A stretch of 64,000 nucleotides of DNA from Mycolicibacterium sarraceniae (GTDB taxonomy: Bacteria > Actinomycetota > Actinomycetes > Mycobacteriales > Mycobacteriaceae), in contig NZ_AP022595.1 of NCBI RefSeq assembly GCF_010731875.1, forward strand, positions 3,224,001 to 3,288,000, written 5' to 3'. Positions 40,268 to 51,453 of the stretch are shown piece after piece (position 1 is the stretch's first letter; the number at the start of each line of letters is the position of its first letter). Both the position numbers and the translations under genes were made by a program. Below the pieces are notes generated by a model. The model worked only from the letters and a program-made list of their open reading frames with translations. It was not told where the DNA came from and searched no databases.

Positions 40268-40944
40268 CTGGCCACCGCCAGCCGCTTACCCAGCCAGCCG
40301 AACAACAGGCCCAGCGGCAGGGTCAGGATCACGAAGCCCAGCGCGAAGATCGTGCCCACCGTCACCAGCGCCGCGGTGTTCTCGGTCATCTCCTTCATCA
40401 GCAGTGCCGCCTCGGCCACCCCGATCGCCGAGGCGATCGTCGTGTTCTTCGTCAACGCGATCAGCACCGAACCCAGCGGGATGAGTACCGACCGAAAAGC
40501 CTGCGGCAACAGGATCATTCGCAGGTTCTGACTGAACGTGAACCCCAATGAACGAGCCGCCTCGGCCTGGCCCAGCGGCACTGTGTTCACTCCGGACCGC
40601 ACCGTCTCGCAGACAAATGACGCGGTGTAGACCGTCAACCCGAGCACCGCCAGCCGAAAGTTACTGTCCGCGATAGATGTTGCGGACTTAGGGTCCACCA
40701 GCGTAATTCCCAGCGTCTGCGCCAGTCCGAACGAACAGAACAGGATGATCAGCGTCAGTGGGGTATTGCGCACCACGTTGACGTAGGTGGTGCCCAGCCA
40801 GTTGAGCATCGGCACCGGTGCCAGCCGCATCGCGGCCAGCACGGTACCGAGGATCAGCGCTCCGATCGCGGAGAGCACCGTGAGCTGAATCGTCGTCCAG
40901 AACGCCTCGAAGATCTGGCCGCGAAACTCGCTGAAGACCTCCAC
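40264..40944 (-). CDS. gluC: glutamate-type ABC transporter permease
   Basis: 226-residue permease. TIQLTVLSAIGALILGTVLA forms the first span, VNVVRNTPLTLIILFCSFGL is the conserved entry helix, and GQAEAARSLGFTFSQNLRMI is the EAA loop that contacts the ATPase. With GluD it forms the membrane channel. It starts 12 bases after the binding-protein gene. Confidence 0.9.
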   Translation of the reverse strand: MEVFSEFRGQIFEAFWTTIQLTVLSAIGALILGTVLAAMRLAPVPMLNWLGTTYVNVVRNTPLTLIILFCSFGLAQTLGITLVDPKSATSIADSNFRLAVLGLTVYTASFVCETVRSGVNTVPLGQAEAARSLGFTFSQNLRMILLPQAFRSVLIPLGSVLIALTKNTTIASAIGVAEAALLMKEMTENTAALVTVGTIFALGFVILTLPLGLLFGWLGKRLAVAR

Positions 40945-40956
40945 GTCGGTGCGGCC

Positions 40957-41775
40957 TCAGCAGCCGTCGAGCGCCGGCGGCGCCGGTGCAGTGATACCGG
41001 CCGGGCCGAGGTTCTTGTCGAACGCGGCCTTCCACGAGCCGTCGGACTCCATCTTCTTCAACGCGTCGGTGATCTTCGTGCAGGTGGCGGTGTCACCCTT
41101 GGTCAGCCCGATACCGTAGCGCTCCTCGGAGAACGGCTGCCCGACGATCTTGAACTTGCCGGGGGACTGCGCGGCATAGCCGGCCAGGATCACCTCATCG
41201 GTGGTCACCGCGTCGATCGCGCCGTTCTTCAGCGCCTCGACGCACGCCGAATAGGTGTCGTACTGCTGCAGCTGAACACCGGGGTACTTGTCCTTGATTC
41301 GCTGCGCCGGCGTCGACCCGCTGACCGAGCACAGCTTCTTGCCGTTCTGCAACGAGTCCGCGCCGGTGATATCGGTGTCGTCGGCGCGTACCAGCAGGCT
41401 CTGCCCGGTCAACAAGTACGGCCCGGCGAAGCTGATCTTCTGCTTGCGCGCGTCAGTGATCGAATAGGTCGCGACGATGTATCTCACCTGGCCGTTCTGG
41501 ATCAGGTTCTCGCGCTGCCCGGACGGCGCTTCCTTCCATTCGATCTTGTCCTCGGGGTAGCCGAGCTCCTTGGCGACGTACTTGGCCACGTCGACGTCGA
41601 ATCCGGTCATCGTCCCGTCGGGGTTCTTCAACGCCAGGCCGGGCTGGTCGAATTTCGTTCCGATGACCAGCTTGTCGCTACTGCTACCGCCACCGCACCC
41701 AGTCGCGGCGAACGGCAACGCGACAGCAAGAACAGCGGCGCCGACGAGCCGCCAAGAAAAAAGAGGAGAACGCAT
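40957..41775 (-). CDS. gluB: glutamate-type ABC transporter substrate-binding lipoprotein
   Basis: 272 residues. A lipoprotein signal (RLVGAAVLAVALPFAATGCG) has the lipid-attachment Cys at residue 27. The mature type II binding fold follows: TMTGFDVDVAKYVAKELGYP, SITDARKQKISFAGPYLLTG, then VSGSTPAQRIKDKYP and AIDAVTTDEVILAGYAAQSP. This is a family-3 polar amino-acid binder, probably glutamate/aspartate/glutamine. Placed between the ATPase and permease genes. Confidence 0.92.
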   Translation of the reverse strand: MRSPLFSWRLVGAAVLAVALPFAATGCGGGSSSDKLVIGTKFDQPGLALKNPDGTMTGFDVDVAKYVAKELGYPEDKIEWKEAPSGQRENLIQNGQVRYIVATYSITDARKQKISFAGPYLLTGQSLLVRADDTDITGADSLQNGKKLCSVSGSTPAQRIKDKYPGVQLQQYDTYSACVEALKNGAIDAVTTDEVILAGYAAQSPGKFKIVGQPFSEERYGIGLTKGDTATCTKITDALKKMESDGSWKAAFDKNLGPAGITAPAPPALDGC

Positions 41776-41795
41776 AGTCGGGTGTTCCTTTCGCC

Positions 41796-42548
41796 CTAGT
41801 GGTTGAGGATCTTGCCGAGAAAGTCTTTGGCGCGCTCCGAGCGCGGATTGTCGAAGAACTCTCCTGGCGCGGCGTCCTCGACGACCGCGCCGTCGGCCAT
41901 GAAGACCACCCGGTTGGCGGCCTTGCGGGCGAAACCCATTTCGTGGGTGACCACGACCATCGTCATGCCCTCGGTGGCCAGCGAGGTCATCACCGCCAGC
42001 ACTTCGTTGATCATCTCCGGGTCCAGCGCACTGGTCGGCTCGTCGAACAGCATCACCTTGGGGTTCATCGCCAGCGATCGGGCGATCGCGACCCGCTGCT
42101 GCTGACCGCCGGACAGTTGCGCCGGGTACTTGTCGGCCTGGTTGGCCACCCCGACCCGCTCCAACAACGCCAAGGCGTTCTCGCGCGCCTTGTCCTTGCC
42201 GACCTTGCGCACCTTCACCGGTGCCAGAGCAACGTTCTCCAGGATCGTCTTGTGCGCAAAAAGGTTGAACGACTGGAAGACCATGCCGACATCGGCGCGC
42301 AACTGCGCGAGTTTGCGCCCCTCCGAAGGTAATTGCTCACCGTCAATGGTGATCGTTCCCGAATCGACGGTCTCCAGGCGGTTGATGGTGCGGCACAACG
42401 TCGATTTACCCGAACCCGACGGACCCAACACCACCACTACTTGGCCGCGGTCGACCTCGAGGTTGATGTCTTTGAGCACGTGGAGCTCGCCGAAGTGCTT
42501 GTTGACGCCCTTGACCGAGATCATCGGCTCGTCGCCGCTGCGTCCCAT
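41796..42548 (-). CDS. gluA: glutamate-type ABC transporter ATP-binding protein
   Basis: 250 residues from ATG 42548, or 242 from ATG 42524 ([20 protein letters not shown]). Walker A is [17 protein letters not shown]-loop [11 protein letters not shown], signature [15 protein letters not shown], Walker [16 protein letters not shown], switch His VVVTHEMG. It powers uptake through GluC/GluD. It heads the four-gene unit and is divergent from miaB, about 93 bases away. Confidence 0.93.
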   Translation of the reverse strand: MGRSGDEPMISVKGVNKHFGELHVLKDINLEVDRGQVVVVLGPSGSGKSTLCRTINRLETVDSGTITIDGEQLPSEGRKLAQLRADVGMVFQSFNLFAHKTILENVALAPVKVRKVGKDKARENALALLERVGVANQADKYPAQLSGGQQQRVAIARSLAMNPKVMLFDEPTSALDPEMINEVLAVMTSLATEGMTMVVVTHEMGFARKAANRVVFMADGAVVEDAAPGEFFDNPRSERAKDFLGKILNH

Positions 42549-42641
42549 GCGTTCAGACCCTACCCAGGTAATCTCCAGATTGCCGAGCGTTGGCCGATCC
42601 GCGATTTCTCCACTGCACCAAGCGCTCCGTACGATGGGTGT

Positions 42642-44168
42642 GTGACATCGGTGCTGACCACTGACCACCCGGCGGGCGAAGTGCCCAGTTCGGGGGCTGG
42701 GCGCACCTACCAGGTCCGTACCTATGGCTGTCAGATGAACGTCCATGACTCCGAACGGCTGTCCGGGCTGCTCGAAGCCGCCGGATACGAGCGCGCGCCC
42801 GAGGGTTCCGACGCCGACGTGGTGGTGTTCAACACCTGCGCGGTGCGCGAAAACGCTGACAACAAGCTGTACGGCAACATCAGCCATCTGGCCCCCCGCA
42901 AGCAGGCCGATCCGAATATGCAGATCGCCGTCGGCGGCTGCCTGGCCCAGAAGGACCGTGACGGCCTGCTGAAAAAGGCGCCGTGGGTCGACGTCGTGTT
43001 CGGCACCCACAACATCGGCTCCCTGCCGGCGCTACTCGAGCGGGCGCGACACAACCAGCAGGCTCAGGTCGAAATCGAAGAGTCGCTGCGGGAATTCCCG
43101 TCCACTCTGCCCGCCGCCCGCGAATCTGCTTATGCGGCATGGGTTTCCATCTCTGTTGGCTGCAACAACACCTGCACGTTCTGCATTGTGCCGTCGCTGC
43201 GCGGCAAAGAGGTGGATCGCCGCCCGGTCGATATCCTCGCCGAGGTGCAGTCGCTGGTCGACCAGGGCGTACTGGAGGTCACCCTGCTTGGCCAGAACGT
43301 GAACGCCTACGGGGTCTCATTCGCCGACCCAGACACCCCACGCGACCGGGGTGCCTTCGCCGCGCTGCTGCGTGACTGTGGGCGCATCGAGGGGCTGGAG
43401 CGGGTCCGGTTCACCTCACCGCACCCGGCCGAGTTCACCGATGATGTCATCGAAGCCATGGCGCAGACCCCCAATGTCTGCCCGGCCCTGCACATGCCGC
43501 TGCAATCCGGATCCGACCGCATGCTGCGGGCGATGCGGCGCTCCTATCGTGCCGAGAAATACCTCGGCATCATCGACCGGGTCCGCGCGGCCATGCCGCA
43601 CGCGGCGATCACCACCGACGTCATCGTCGGCTTCCCCGGCGAGACCGAGGACGATTTCGCCGCCACGCTCGACGTCGTGCGCCAGGCCCGTTTCTCGACC
43701 GCCTTCACCTTCCAATACTCGAAGCGGCCCGGCACGCCCGCCGCCGAACTGGACGGCCAGCTTCCCAAAGCTGTTGTGCAGGAACGCTATCAACGCCTCA
43801 TCGAGCTGCAGGAGCAGATTTCCTTCGAGGAGAACACCGCTCGGATCGGCACCGAAGTCGAGCTTCTGGTGGCCACCGGCGAGGGCCGTAAGGATGCCAG
43901 CACCGCCCGGTTGAGCGGACGTGCCCGCGACGGGCGCCTGGTGCACTTCACGCCGGGCGGGATCGAGCCGCGGCCCGGAGATGTCGTCACCACGACGGTG
44001 ACCGGCGCGGCCCCGCACCACCTGATCGCCGATGCGCCGCTGCTCAGCCACCGGCGCACCCGGGCGGGTGACGCCCACGCCGCAGGTACCCGGCCCCGCA
44101 CGGTCGGGTTGGGGCTGCCCCCGGTGGGCCGGCCGCGCATCGAAGAGACGACGGGATGTTCGCGATGA
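42642..44168 (+). CDS. miaB: tRNA-2-methylthio-N6-dimethylallyladenosine synthase MiaB
   Basis: Radical-SAM methylthiotransferase acting on i6A37 made by MiaA (encoded 5 kb downstream). 508 residues from GTG 42642. First 4Fe-4S cluster: [26 protein letters not shown]. Radical-SAM triad: [12 protein letters not shown]. The C-terminal TRAM domain includes [17 protein letters not shown]. The last residues form a Pro/Arg-rich tail overlapping the next gene's start. Confidence 0.96.
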   Translation: MTSVLTTDHPAGEVPSSGAGRTYQVRTYGCQMNVHDSERLSGLLEAAGYERAPEGSDADVVVFNTCAVRENADNKLYGNISHLAPRKQADPNMQIAVGGCLAQKDRDGLLKKAPWVDVVFGTHNIGSLPALLERARHNQQAQVEIEESLREFPSTLPAARESAYAAWVSISVGCNNTCTFCIVPSLRGKEVDRRPVDILAEVQSLVDQGVLEVTLLGQNVNAYGVSFADPDTPRDRGAFAALLRDCGRIEGLERVRFTSPHPAEFTDDVIEAMAQTPNVCPALHMPLQSGSDRMLRAMRRSYRAEKYLGIIDRVRAAMPHAAITTDVIVGFPGETEDDFAATLDVVRQARFSTAFTFQYSKRPGTPAAELDGQLPKAVVQERYQRLIELQEQISFEENTARIGTEVELLVATGEGRKDASTARLSGRARDGRLVHFTPGGIEPRPGDVVTTTVTGAAPHHLIADAPLLSHRRTRAGDAHAAGTRPRTVGLGLPPVGRPRIEETTGCSR

Positions 44169-44794
44169 GTCGCGCAGATGACTACCCACACGATCGCCCA
44201 CACGAGGACGGAAGTGAGGCATACCGATCCGATATCGAGGCCGCCGAACGCAAGGTCGCCGGTGAGATTCAGCCGGGTGCCCGCGCGATGGTCGTGGCGA
44301 TCCTGGTGTTCGTCCTGCTGGTATCGCTGATCCTGCCGCACACCGGCGGAGCGCGCGGTGTCGACGTGCTGATGGGGGACAGCAAGGCCATCAGTGTGGC
44401 GATCGCCGTGCCGTCGCGGCTGTTCGTCTGGCTGGCCCTGGTGTTCGGCGTCGGCGTCTCGATGCTGGCGCTTCTGACTCGGCGCTGGGTACTGGCCTGG
44501 GTGGCACTGGCCGGCTCCGCGCTGTCCAGCGCGGTCGGTCTGCTCGCAGTCTGGTCACGTCAGACCGCCGTGCACGGTCATCCCGGCCCCGGCATCGGAC
44601 TGCTGGTGGGCTGGTTCGCGGTGATCCTGCTGACATTCCACTGGGCGCGGATCGTCTGGACCCGCACAGCCGTGCAGCTGGCCGCTGAGGAGCAACGCCG
44701 CGCCACGTCAACCGAGCGGCAAGCGCGGACTCTGCTGGAGGATGTGGACCGTCGCGAGGGCAAACAACAGCCCCCGCGGCCGGATCCTAGCTAG
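44165..44794 (+). CDS. conserved mycobacterial membrane protein (Rv2732c-like)
   Basis: About 209 residues (ATG 44165; an in-frame ATG at 44156 is possible). A hydrophilic N-terminus is followed by four spans: [56 protein letters not shown] and [15 protein letters not shown]. The charged C-terminus ([20 protein letters not shown]) lies in the cytosol. Same place after miaB as Rv2732c; function unknown. Confidence 0.85.
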   Translation: MSRADDYPHDRPHEDGSEAYRSDIEAAERKVAGEIQPGARAMVVAILVFVLLVSLILPHTGGARGVDVLMGDSKAISVAIAVPSRLFVWLALVFGVGVSMLALLTRRWVLAWVALAGSALSSAVGLLAVWSRQTAVHGHPGPGIGLLVGWFAVILLTFHWARIVWTRTAVQLAAEEQRRATSTERQARTLLEDVDRREGKQQPPRPDPS

Positions 44795-46119
44795 CGCTTA
44801 CCCAGCGATTCGACCGCCGCGTCGGCCCACTGCCGCCACTGCTCGGCGCTGGCCCTGGCCGCCTGGGCATCCTTGGTACGGCCCGCGGCCTCCGCCTTCT
44901 CGGCCTGCCGTTCGTACTGTTCGACGCGGGCCTGGAACTGCTCGGCGCGAGCCTTGGCCTGCGGATCGATCCGGCCGGAGTCGGCCGCGTCGCGCACCTT
45001 CTTCTCTACCGCGCGCAGCCGGCGCTCGAGCTCGGCGGACCGCTCCCGCGGCACCTTGCTGATCGCGTCCCACTTGTCGGTGATCGTCCGCAACGCCGAG
45101 CGGGCCGCGTCGATATTGGACGTGTCGAGCTTCTCGGCCTCGGCCAGCAATGCCTCTTTCGCGGTGGCATTGGCCGCAAACTCGCTGTCGCGTTCTGCGT
45201 TCACTGCGTTGCGCGCCGCAAAGAACGTGTCTTGCGCGGACTTGAATCGATGCCACAACGAGTCGTCGACGTCCTTGGCCGCCCGCCCGGCCGCCTTCCA
45301 CTGCGTGAGCAGATCCCGGAACGCCGTCGCCGTCGCCGACCAGTCGGTGGAGCTGGACAGCTCCTCGGCACGCTCGCAGAGCGCTTCCTTGGCCTGCCGG
45401 GCGCCGGCGCGTTCACGGTCCAGGTCGGCGAAGTGCGAGCCACGCCGGCGGTTGAAGGTCTCCCGGGCCGCCGAATACCGCTTCCACAACGCGTCGTCGG
45501 TTTTGCGGTCCAGGCCGGTGACGGTGCGCCACTCGTCGAGGATGGTACGCAGTCGGTCGCCCGCCGCCTTCCATTGCGTCGAGGTGTTGGCCAGTTCCTC
45601 GGCCTCGACGGCGAGCGCCTCTTTTCGGGCGGTCTGCGCGGCGCGATGTTCGTCGCGGCGAGCACGGTCAGCAGCGGCGGTCTCTTCGGCGTGGTCGCGG
45701 ATCGCGGCGAGACGTTCGGCCAACGCGTCGAGATCGCCGAGAACGCTTGCGGTAGGCAGAGTTTCAGCGAGTGCGGCCGCCGCCGCCTTGATCTTGCGGG
45801 CGTCGCCGGTGCCCGAGGCCAGCCGGGTTTCCATCAGCGTGATCTCGGTGGCCAGATCCTCGAAGCGCCGGCCGAAGTGCGCGAAGGCGGCTTCGGTGTC
45901 ACCGGCCTGCCAGGAGCCGATGGACCGTTCACCCGATGACGTGATCAGCCACACGGTCCCGTCGTCGTCGATGCGGCCGAACCGGTGCGGGTCACTGGAT
46001 GGCGGCACCGCCAGCGGGGCAGCGGGAGGGTGGGGTTTGGGTGTGGGACGCGGCGGTCCCGGTCTCGGTCTCGGTCCCGGTCTCGGGGGTCCGCCGGCGC
46101 TGGGTTCGTCGATGGTCAT
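44791..46119 (-). CDS. DUF349 repeat protein (Rv2731-like)
   Basis: 442 residues. A proline-rich start ([20 protein letters not shown]) precedes a short beta region ([20 protein letters not shown]). Three or four DUF349 helical repeats follow, each with a W-K-x-x-G / D-D-x-L-W pattern ([54 protein letters not shown]). The C-terminus is a coiled coil. Almost entirely helical and highly charged; cytosolic. Convergent with the membrane gene upstream, overlapping by four bases. No biochemical role established. Confidence 0.88.
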   Translation of the reverse strand: MTIDEPSAGGPPRPGPRPRPGPPRPTPKPHPPAAPLAVPPSSDPHRFGRIDDDGTVWLITSSGERSIGSWQAGDTEAAFAHFGRRFEDLATEITLMETRLASGTGDARKIKAAAAALAETLPTASVLGDLDALAERLAAIRDHAEETAAADRARRDEHRAAQTARKEALAVEAEELANTSTQWKAAGDRLRTILDEWRTVTGLDRKTDDALWKRYSAARETFNRRRGSHFADLDRERAGARQAKEALCERAEELSSSTDWSATATAFRDLLTQWKAAGRAAKDVDDSLWHRFKSAQDTFFAARNAVNAERDSEFAANATAKEALLAEAEKLDTSNIDAARSALRTITDKWDAISKVPRERSAELERRLRAVEKKVRDAADSGRIDPQAKARAEQFQARVEQYERQAEKAEAAGRTKDAQAARASAEQWRQWADAAVESLGKR

Positions 46120-46335
46120 GGACTCGCCTCACCTACCCTCCACGCGGTCGTCCCGCGCATCTGCCGCGCGATGCGGCGCCACTGGTGCATAGACGACACC
46201 CCACGCGCGGGCAGCCGTCCCCGTTGGTATTGAACCAGGTCGATGCCCTACATGCGCCCGGGTTGGCTGGTCTGAGGTTGCGACGCCCGCGACCGGCGGG
46301 CAGGCTGGCGGATTCTAGGGTGGAGGAGATCGCTC

Positions 46336-47223
46336 GTGGCAAAGGCGGATATCGCAGTCCTGCTTGCGTTGTGCGCCGCGTTTTTCATCGCGATCGGCGA
46401 CGTGATCCAGCAGCGCACGACTCACGAAGTCACCGTCGAAAAGCTCAGCCCGATCGAGTTGTTCGGGCGACTGCTGCGCGACAAGACGTGGTGGGTGGGC
46501 AGTATCGTCGGCGGCGCGGGATTCGGATTCCAGGCTGCCGCGCTGGGTTTCGGGTCGGTGCTGCTGGTTCAGGCGCTGCTGGTGACCTCGCTGCTGTTCG
46601 CCCTGCCGTTGAGCGCCTACTTCGCGCATCGGCGGGTCAGCCGGTCCCAGTGGTTGTGGGCGGTGCTGCTCGCGGCGTCGGTGGCGGTGATCGTCACCGT
46701 CGGCAATCCCACCGAGGGGCATTCTCGCGCCGGCCTCGAACTGTGGATCTGGGTGGCCGCGATCATGGGCCCGGCGATGGCGTTGGGTGTCCTGGGTTCG
46801 CGGATCTGGTCCGGCAGACCCGTGGCCGCGGTGCTGCTGGCGCTGGTGTCCGGCTCACTGTGGGGGTTGTTCGCGGTCCTGACCAAGGGCGTCGTCGGAC
46901 GTCTGGACCATGGCATCGTGGCGATGCTGGTCAGCCCGGAGCTGTACGCGTGGGCGTTGGTGGCCGTGGCCGCGACCATGTGGCAGCAATCGTCGTTCCG
47001 AGCCGGGTCGATGGCGGCGTCGTTGCCGACGATGACGGTTGCCGAACCGATCGTCGGCTCGGTCCTGGGCATCTTCGTCCTCGGCGAGACACTGCGGCCC
47101 GGTGACTCCGGTTGGTTCCTGCTGATCGTCGCGGTGGCCGTGATGGTGGTCGCGACGGCCGCGCTGGCCCGCGGTGAGGTCGCGGCCAAGAACGCACCTG
47201 CCGCCGAGAGTGTGTCCGGCTGA
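46336..47223 (+). CDS. DMT/EamA-superfamily membrane transporter (Rv2729c-like)
   Basis: 295 residues with 9-10 spans, from IAVLLALCAAFFIAIGDVIQ to FLLIVAVAVMVVATAALARG. Two halves, each with the EamA-type arrangement: FGSVLLVQALLVTSLLFALP in the first and VAEPIVGSVLGIFVLGETLR in the second. Substrate unknown. A 216-base gap separates it from the divergent DUF349 gene; nothing else was seen there. Confidence 0.85.
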   Translation: MAKADIAVLLALCAAFFIAIGDVIQQRTTHEVTVEKLSPIELFGRLLRDKTWWVGSIVGGAGFGFQAAALGFGSVLLVQALLVTSLLFALPLSAYFAHRRVSRSQWLWAVLLAASVAVIVTVGNPTEGHSRAGLELWIWVAAIMGPAMALGVLGSRIWSGRPVAAVLLALVSGSLWGLFAVLTKGVVGRLDHGIVAMLVSPELYAWALVAVAATMWQQSSFRAGSMAASLPTMTVAEPIVGSVLGIFVLGETLRPGDSGWFLLIVAVAVMVVATAALARGEVAAKNAPAAESVSG

Positions 47224-47234
47224 CGGCCACTACC

Positions 47235-47930
47235 GTGTGTGGCGTGCTGTCCGCCATCGCCCTGAGCCCGTCGGCGCCCGTCCTGGTGCCCGAGTTGGCC
47301 GGCGCGGCGGCAGCCGAGGTAGCCGACTTCCGTGTCGCGGCACTGACTGCCGCCGCCGAGCTGCCTGCTCGCTGGATCGCGATCGGTGTGGGGGCCGACG
47401 ACCAGGTCATCAGCCCCGACGCCAGGGGAACGTTCGCCGGCTACGGCGTGGATATCCCCGTCGCGCTGTCGCCGGAGGAGTCGTCGGAGATCAGTGCGCT
47501 GCCGCTGTGCGCATTGTTCGCCGGCTGGCTGCGCGAGCAGGCCAACCCGTCGGCCCGGGTGCAGGTCCGGGTCTACCGCACCGACCATGACGCCGACACG
47601 GCGGTGGCACTGGGTCGGGCGCTGCGCGCCGAGATCGACGACGCCGCCGATCCGGTCGGGGTGCTCGTCGTGGCCGACGGCGCCAACACGCTCACGCCGC
47701 CCGCACCGGGCGGTCACGACCCGGAATCGGTGACGGTACAGGCCGTGCTCGATGACGCACTGGCCTCTGGCGATGGTGCGACGTTGACCCGGCTGCCCAG
47801 CGGCATCGTCGGCCGCGTCGGCTACCAGGTGCTGGCCGGACTCACCGAACCCGGGCCGCGGGCAGCCAAGGAGCTGATGCGAGGCGCGCCGTACGGGGTG
47901 GGGTACTTCGTGGGCGTCTGGACTCCATGA
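47235..47930 (+). CDS. class III extradiol dioxygenase-like protein (Rv2728c-like)
   Basis: 231 residues from a GTG at 47235 (or 47244, [20 protein letters not shown]). The beginning and the [20 protein letters not shown] segment resemble LigB-type extradiol dioxygenase domains, but metal-ligand histidines are hard to place and activity is doubtful. It starts 11 bases after the transporter and ends in the miaA start (ATGA), forming one unit with miaA-dapF-hflX. Function unknown. Confidence 0.8.
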   Translation: MCGVLSAIALSPSAPVLVPELAGAAAAEVADFRVAALTAAAELPARWIAIGVGADDQVISPDARGTFAGYGVDIPVALSPEESSEISALPLCALFAGWLREQANPSARVQVRVYRTDHDADTAVALGRALRAEIDDAADPVGVLVVADGANTLTPPAPGGHDPESVTVQAVLDDALASGDGATLTRLPSGIVGRVGYQVLAGLTEPGPRAAKELMRGAPYGVGYFVGVWTP

Positions 47931-48847
47931 GCGCCCGACCGATTGCGGTCATCGGGCCGACCGGTGCCGGCAAGTCGGCGCTGGCCCTCGATATCGCCGA
48001 GCGTCTCGGCGGCGAGATCGTCAACGCCGACGCCATGCAGCTGTACCGCGGCATGGATATCGGCACCGCCAAACTCACCGTCGCCGAGCGCCGCGGTATC
48101 CCGCATCACCAGCTCGACGTCCTCGACATCGCCCAGACCGCCACCGTCGCGCGTTACCAAGTGGCCGCCGCCGCCGACATCGAGGCCATCGCCGCCCGCG
48201 GCGTGCCGCCGGTCATCGTCGGCGGCTCGATGCTCTACATCCAATCCCTGCTCGACGAATGGGCCTTCCCGGCCACCGACGCGCAAGTCCGCGCCCGGTG
48301 GGAACAGCAGCTCGCGGAGATCGGAGTGGCCGCTCTGCACACCGAACTGGCCCGCCGCGACCCGGCCGCCGCGGCGGCGATCCTGGCCACCGACGGCCGC
48401 CGGATCGTGCGGGCACTGGAGGTGGTCGAGCTGACGGGCCAACCGTTCGCCGCGTCGGCACCCCGGATCGGCGAGCCCCGCTGGGACACTCTGATCATCG
48501 GATTGGATTGGCCCACAGAGATTCTCGATGAACGCCTGGCCCAACGCACCGACGCGATGTTCGACACCGGTCTGGTCGACGAGGTGCGGGGGCTGCTGGA
48601 TCACGGGCTGCGTGAGGGCGTCACCGCCGCCCGGGCGCTGGGCTACGCGCAGGTGCTCGACGCCCTGGATGCCGGTGGCGCCGACGCGCAGCTGGGCCAG
48701 GCCCGCGAGCTGACCTTCATCGGCACCCGGCGCTATGTGCGACGGCAGCGATCGTGGTTTCACCGCGACCATCGCATCCATTGGCTCGACGGGGCGGGTG
48801 CCGGCCTCGCCGACGAGGTGATCACGCGGTGGCGGCACGTATCCTGA
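47927..48847 (+). CDS. miaA: tRNA dimethylallyltransferase
   Basis: Transfers the dimethylallyl group to A37 of tRNAs reading codons that begin with U. 306 residues. P-loop [18 protein letters not shown]; substrate segment [44 protein letters not shown]-terminal [14 protein letters not shown] and [15 protein letters not shown]. MiaB, which acts next in the pathway, is encoded nearby. Confidence 0.97.
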   Translation: MSARPIAVIGPTGAGKSALALDIAERLGGEIVNADAMQLYRGMDIGTAKLTVAERRGIPHHQLDVLDIAQTATVARYQVAAAADIEAIAARGVPPVIVGGSMLYIQSLLDEWAFPATDAQVRARWEQQLAEIGVAALHTELARRDPAAAAAILATDGRRIVRALEVVELTGQPFAASAPRIGEPRWDTLIIGLDWPTEILDERLAQRTDAMFDTGLVDEVRGLLDHGLREGVTAARALGYAQVLDALDAGGADAQLGQARELTFIGTRRYVRRQRSWFHRDHRIHWLDGAGAGLADEVITRWRHVS

Positions 48848-48851
48848 TCAG

Positions 48852-49730
48852 GTGATCTTCACCAAGGGGCATGGCACCGAGAACGATTTCGTGCTGCTGC
48901 CCGACCTGGACGCGCAGCTGGACCTGGCACCCGCCGCGGTCGCCGCGCTGTGCGACCGCCGCCAGGGGCTGGGCGCCGACGGTGTCCTGCGAGTCACCAC
49001 GGCCGGCGCGGTCGTCGCTGCCGGTGTGCTGGAGCGGCTGCCCGAAGGCGTCGCCGCCGACGACTGGTACATGGACTACCGCAACGCCGACGGCTCGATC
49101 GCCCAGATGTGCGGTAACGGCGTCCGGGTGTTCGCCCACTACCTGCGGGCCAGCGGTCTGGAGCAGCACGACAAGTTCGTTGTCGGGTCGCTGGCCGGGC
49201 CGCGGCCGGTGATCGTGCACCACGCCGACGCACTGGACGCCGAGGTCACCGTGGACATGGGCAAGGTCAACATGCTCGGATCCGGCACCGCCACCGTCGG
49301 TGGCCGGCACTTCACCGGCGTCGGTGTCGACGTCGGCAACCCGCATCTGGCCTGCCTGGATCCCGGGTTGTCCGAAGCCGCGCTGGCCGCCCTCGACGTC
49401 GCCGGGCCCGTCCAGTTCGACCACGAACAGTTCCCCGACGGGGTCAACGTCGAGGTGCTGACGATCGTGCGCGATGGGGGCGTCAGCATGCGCGTGCACG
49501 AACGCGGCGTCGGCGAGACCCGCTCCTGCGGCACCGGGACGGTGGCCGCCGCCGTCGCGGCCTTGGATCACCTCAACCTCGCGACCGGCACGCTGCGAGT
49601 GCGCATCCCGGGTGGCGAAGTCACCGTCGGGATCAGCGATACCAGCAGCACCTTGCGCGGGCCGTCGTGCCTGGTGGCGCACGGTGAGGTAGCCGACTCG
49701 TGGTGGGCGGCCCAGGTGTGCGGCACGTAA
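48852..49730 (+). CDS. dapF: diaminopimelate epimerase
   Basis: Converts LL- to meso-diaminopimelate for lysine and peptidoglycan. 292 residues from GTG 48852. Cofactor-independent racemase with two catalytic cysteines: Cys87 in [15 protein letters not shown] and Cys226 in [12 protein letters not shown]-terminal [12 protein letters not shown] is typical. It starts 4 bases after miaA. With dapA and dapB it is the third DAP-pathway gene in the window. Confidence 0.97.
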   Translation: MIFTKGHGTENDFVLLPDLDAQLDLAPAAVAALCDRRQGLGADGVLRVTTAGAVVAAGVLERLPEGVAADDWYMDYRNADGSIAQMCGNGVRVFAHYLRASGLEQHDKFVVGSLAGPRPVIVHHADALDAEVTVDMGKVNMLGSGTATVGGRHFTGVGVDVGNPHLACLDPGLSEAALAALDVAGPVQFDHEQFPDGVNVEVLTIVRDGGVSMRVHERGVGETRSCGTGTVAAAVAALDHLNLATGTLRVRIPGGEVTVGISDTSSTLRGPSCLVAHGEVADSWWAAQVCGT

Positions 49731-49793
49731 TTGGAGTGCATGACGCTGCCACTCGTGACACCATCGACCCACCGTTTATGACACGTAAGGCCT

Positions 49794-51194
49794 ATGACGA
49801 AATCTGACTTCCCCGACCCGAGCCTCGGCGACCTCGCGCTCGAAGACCGCGCCGCCCTCAAACGCGTCGCCGGGCTATCGACCGAACTCACCGATATCTC
49901 CGAGGTCGAGTACCGCCAGTTGCGCCTCGAGCGGGTCGTCCTGGTGGGGGTGTGGACCGACGGCAGCGCCGCCGACTCCGAAGCCAGCCTTGCCGAGCTG
50001 GCCGCACTGGCCGAGACCGCCGGCTCCGAAGTCCTCGAAGGACTGATCCAGCGCCGCGACAAGCCGGACCCCTCCACCTACATCGGCTCGGGCAAGGCCC
50101 AAGAGTTGCGCCAGGTCGTGATCGCAACCGGCGCCGACACCGTGATCTGCGACGGTGAGCTCAGCCCCGCTCAACTCAACGCGCTGGAAAAAGTGGTGAA
50201 GGTCAAGGTCATCGACCGGACCGCCCTGATTCTGGACATTTTCGCCCAGCACGCCACCAGCCGGGAAGGCAAAGCGCAGGTGGCGTACGCGCAGATGGAG
50301 TACATGCTGCCCCGGCTGCGCGGCTGGGGTGAGTCCATGTCCCGCCAGGGCGGTGGCGCCGGCGGCAGTGGCGGCGGCGTGGGCACCCGCGGTCCCGGTG
50401 AGACCAAGATCGAGACCGACCGGCGCCGCATCCGCGAGCGAATGTCCAAGTTGCGCCGCGAGATCAAAGATATGAAGCAGATCCGCGACACCCAGCGCAG
50501 CCGCCGGTTGCACAGCGATATGGCGTCCGTCGCGATCGTCGGTTACACCAATGCCGGCAAGTCCAGCTTGCTCAACGCGCTGACCGGCGCCGGGGTGCTG
50601 GTGCAGAACGCGTTGTTCGCCACACTCGAACCCACCACTCGCCGTGGCGAATTCGATGACGGCCGGCCTTTCGTGCTCACCGACACCGTCGGGTTCGTCC
50701 GGCACCTGCCGACCCAGTTGGTCGAGGCGTTCCGCTCCACCCTGGAAGAGGTCCTCGACGCCGACCTGCTGGTGCACGTCGTCGACGGATCCGACAGCAA
50801 TCCGCTCGCCCAGATCGAGGCCGTTCGTCAGGTCATCCGCGAGGTTCAGAACGACCACCACGCGCCACCGGCACCGGAACTGTTGGTGGTCAACAAGATC
50901 GACGCTGCGACAGACCTCATGCTGGCCCAGCTGCGCCGCGCGCTACCAGGCGCTGTCTTCGTCTCGGCGCACACCGGCGATGGCCTGTCGCGCCTGCGCG
51001 CTCGGCTCGGCGAACTCGTCGAACCGCGAGAGATCACCGTCGACGTGACGATCCCGTACGACCGGGGCGATCTGGTGGCCCGCCTGCACAGCGACGGGCA
51101 CGTCGACGCCGTCGAGCACACCGACGCGGGCACACGCCTCACAGCACGGGTGCCCGCGGCGCTGGCAGCGAGCCTGCGCGACTACAGCAGCTAG
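49794..51194 (+). CDS. hflX: GTPase HflX
   Basis: Ribosome-binding GTPase that splits stalled or heat-damaged ribosomes. 466 residues. N-terminal HflX domain: YIGSGKAQELRQVVIATGAD and ICDGELSPAQLNALEKV. A coiled linker follows (RRIRERMSKLRREIKDMKQI) with a glycine-rich loop before it. The G domain has P-loop GYTNAGKSSLLNAL (about 248), G3 DTVGFV and G4 NKID. Last gene of the miaA-dapF-hflX unit. Confidence 0.97.
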   Translation: MTKSDFPDPSLGDLALEDRAALKRVAGLSTELTDISEVEYRQLRLERVVLVGVWTDGSAADSEASLAELAALAETAGSEVLEGLIQRRDKPDPSTYIGSGKAQELRQVVIATGADTVICDGELSPAQLNALEKVVKVKVIDRTALILDIFAQHATSREGKAQVAYAQMEYMLPRLRGWGESMSRQGGGAGGSGGGVGTRGPGETKIETDRRRIRERMSKLRREIKDMKQIRDTQRSRRLHSDMASVAIVGYTNAGKSSLLNALTGAGVLVQNALFATLEPTTRRGEFDDGRPFVLTDTVGFVRHLPTQLVEAFRSTLEEVLDADLLVHVVDGSDSNPLAQIEAVRQVIREVQNDHHAPPAPELLVVNKIDAATDLMLAQLRRALPGAVFVSAHTGDGLSRLRARLGELVEPREITVDVTIPYDRGDLVARLHSDGHVDAVEHTDAGTRLTARVPAALAASLRDYSS

Positions 51195-51453
51195 GCGGCG
51201 TGCCGGAAAGTGCTTGCGGCTGCAGGCCTTTCGTTCTTGGGTGTGCCGGGTTCCCCGACCTGGGTGACGGGCTGCTGGCCAGGTCGACGATCAGCTTCAC
51301 CGGATTGATCGGCGTGAAGATGGTGAACGGCGACATCAGATCCACGAGCGGCTTGATCAGCGCGGTGGCGCCGGACGCAGCACCGATGTCCAGCAGCGGC
51401 CACATGATCGGCAACGTTCCGATGCGGCGGTGCCGCTGCCTGTGACTTTGGTG
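51195..51453. other. intergenic region with a possible gene remnant
   Basis: Of the 320 bases between hflX and fadE20, the minus strand (about 51250-51410) encodes ASGATALIKPLVDLMSPFTI and FTPINPVKLIVDLASSPSPR. The style is that of the C-terminus of mycobacterial secreted proteins, but there is no upstream body and the frame ends inside hflX. It is probably a fragment or chance. The fadE20 promoter and operator follow. Confidence 0.35.
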
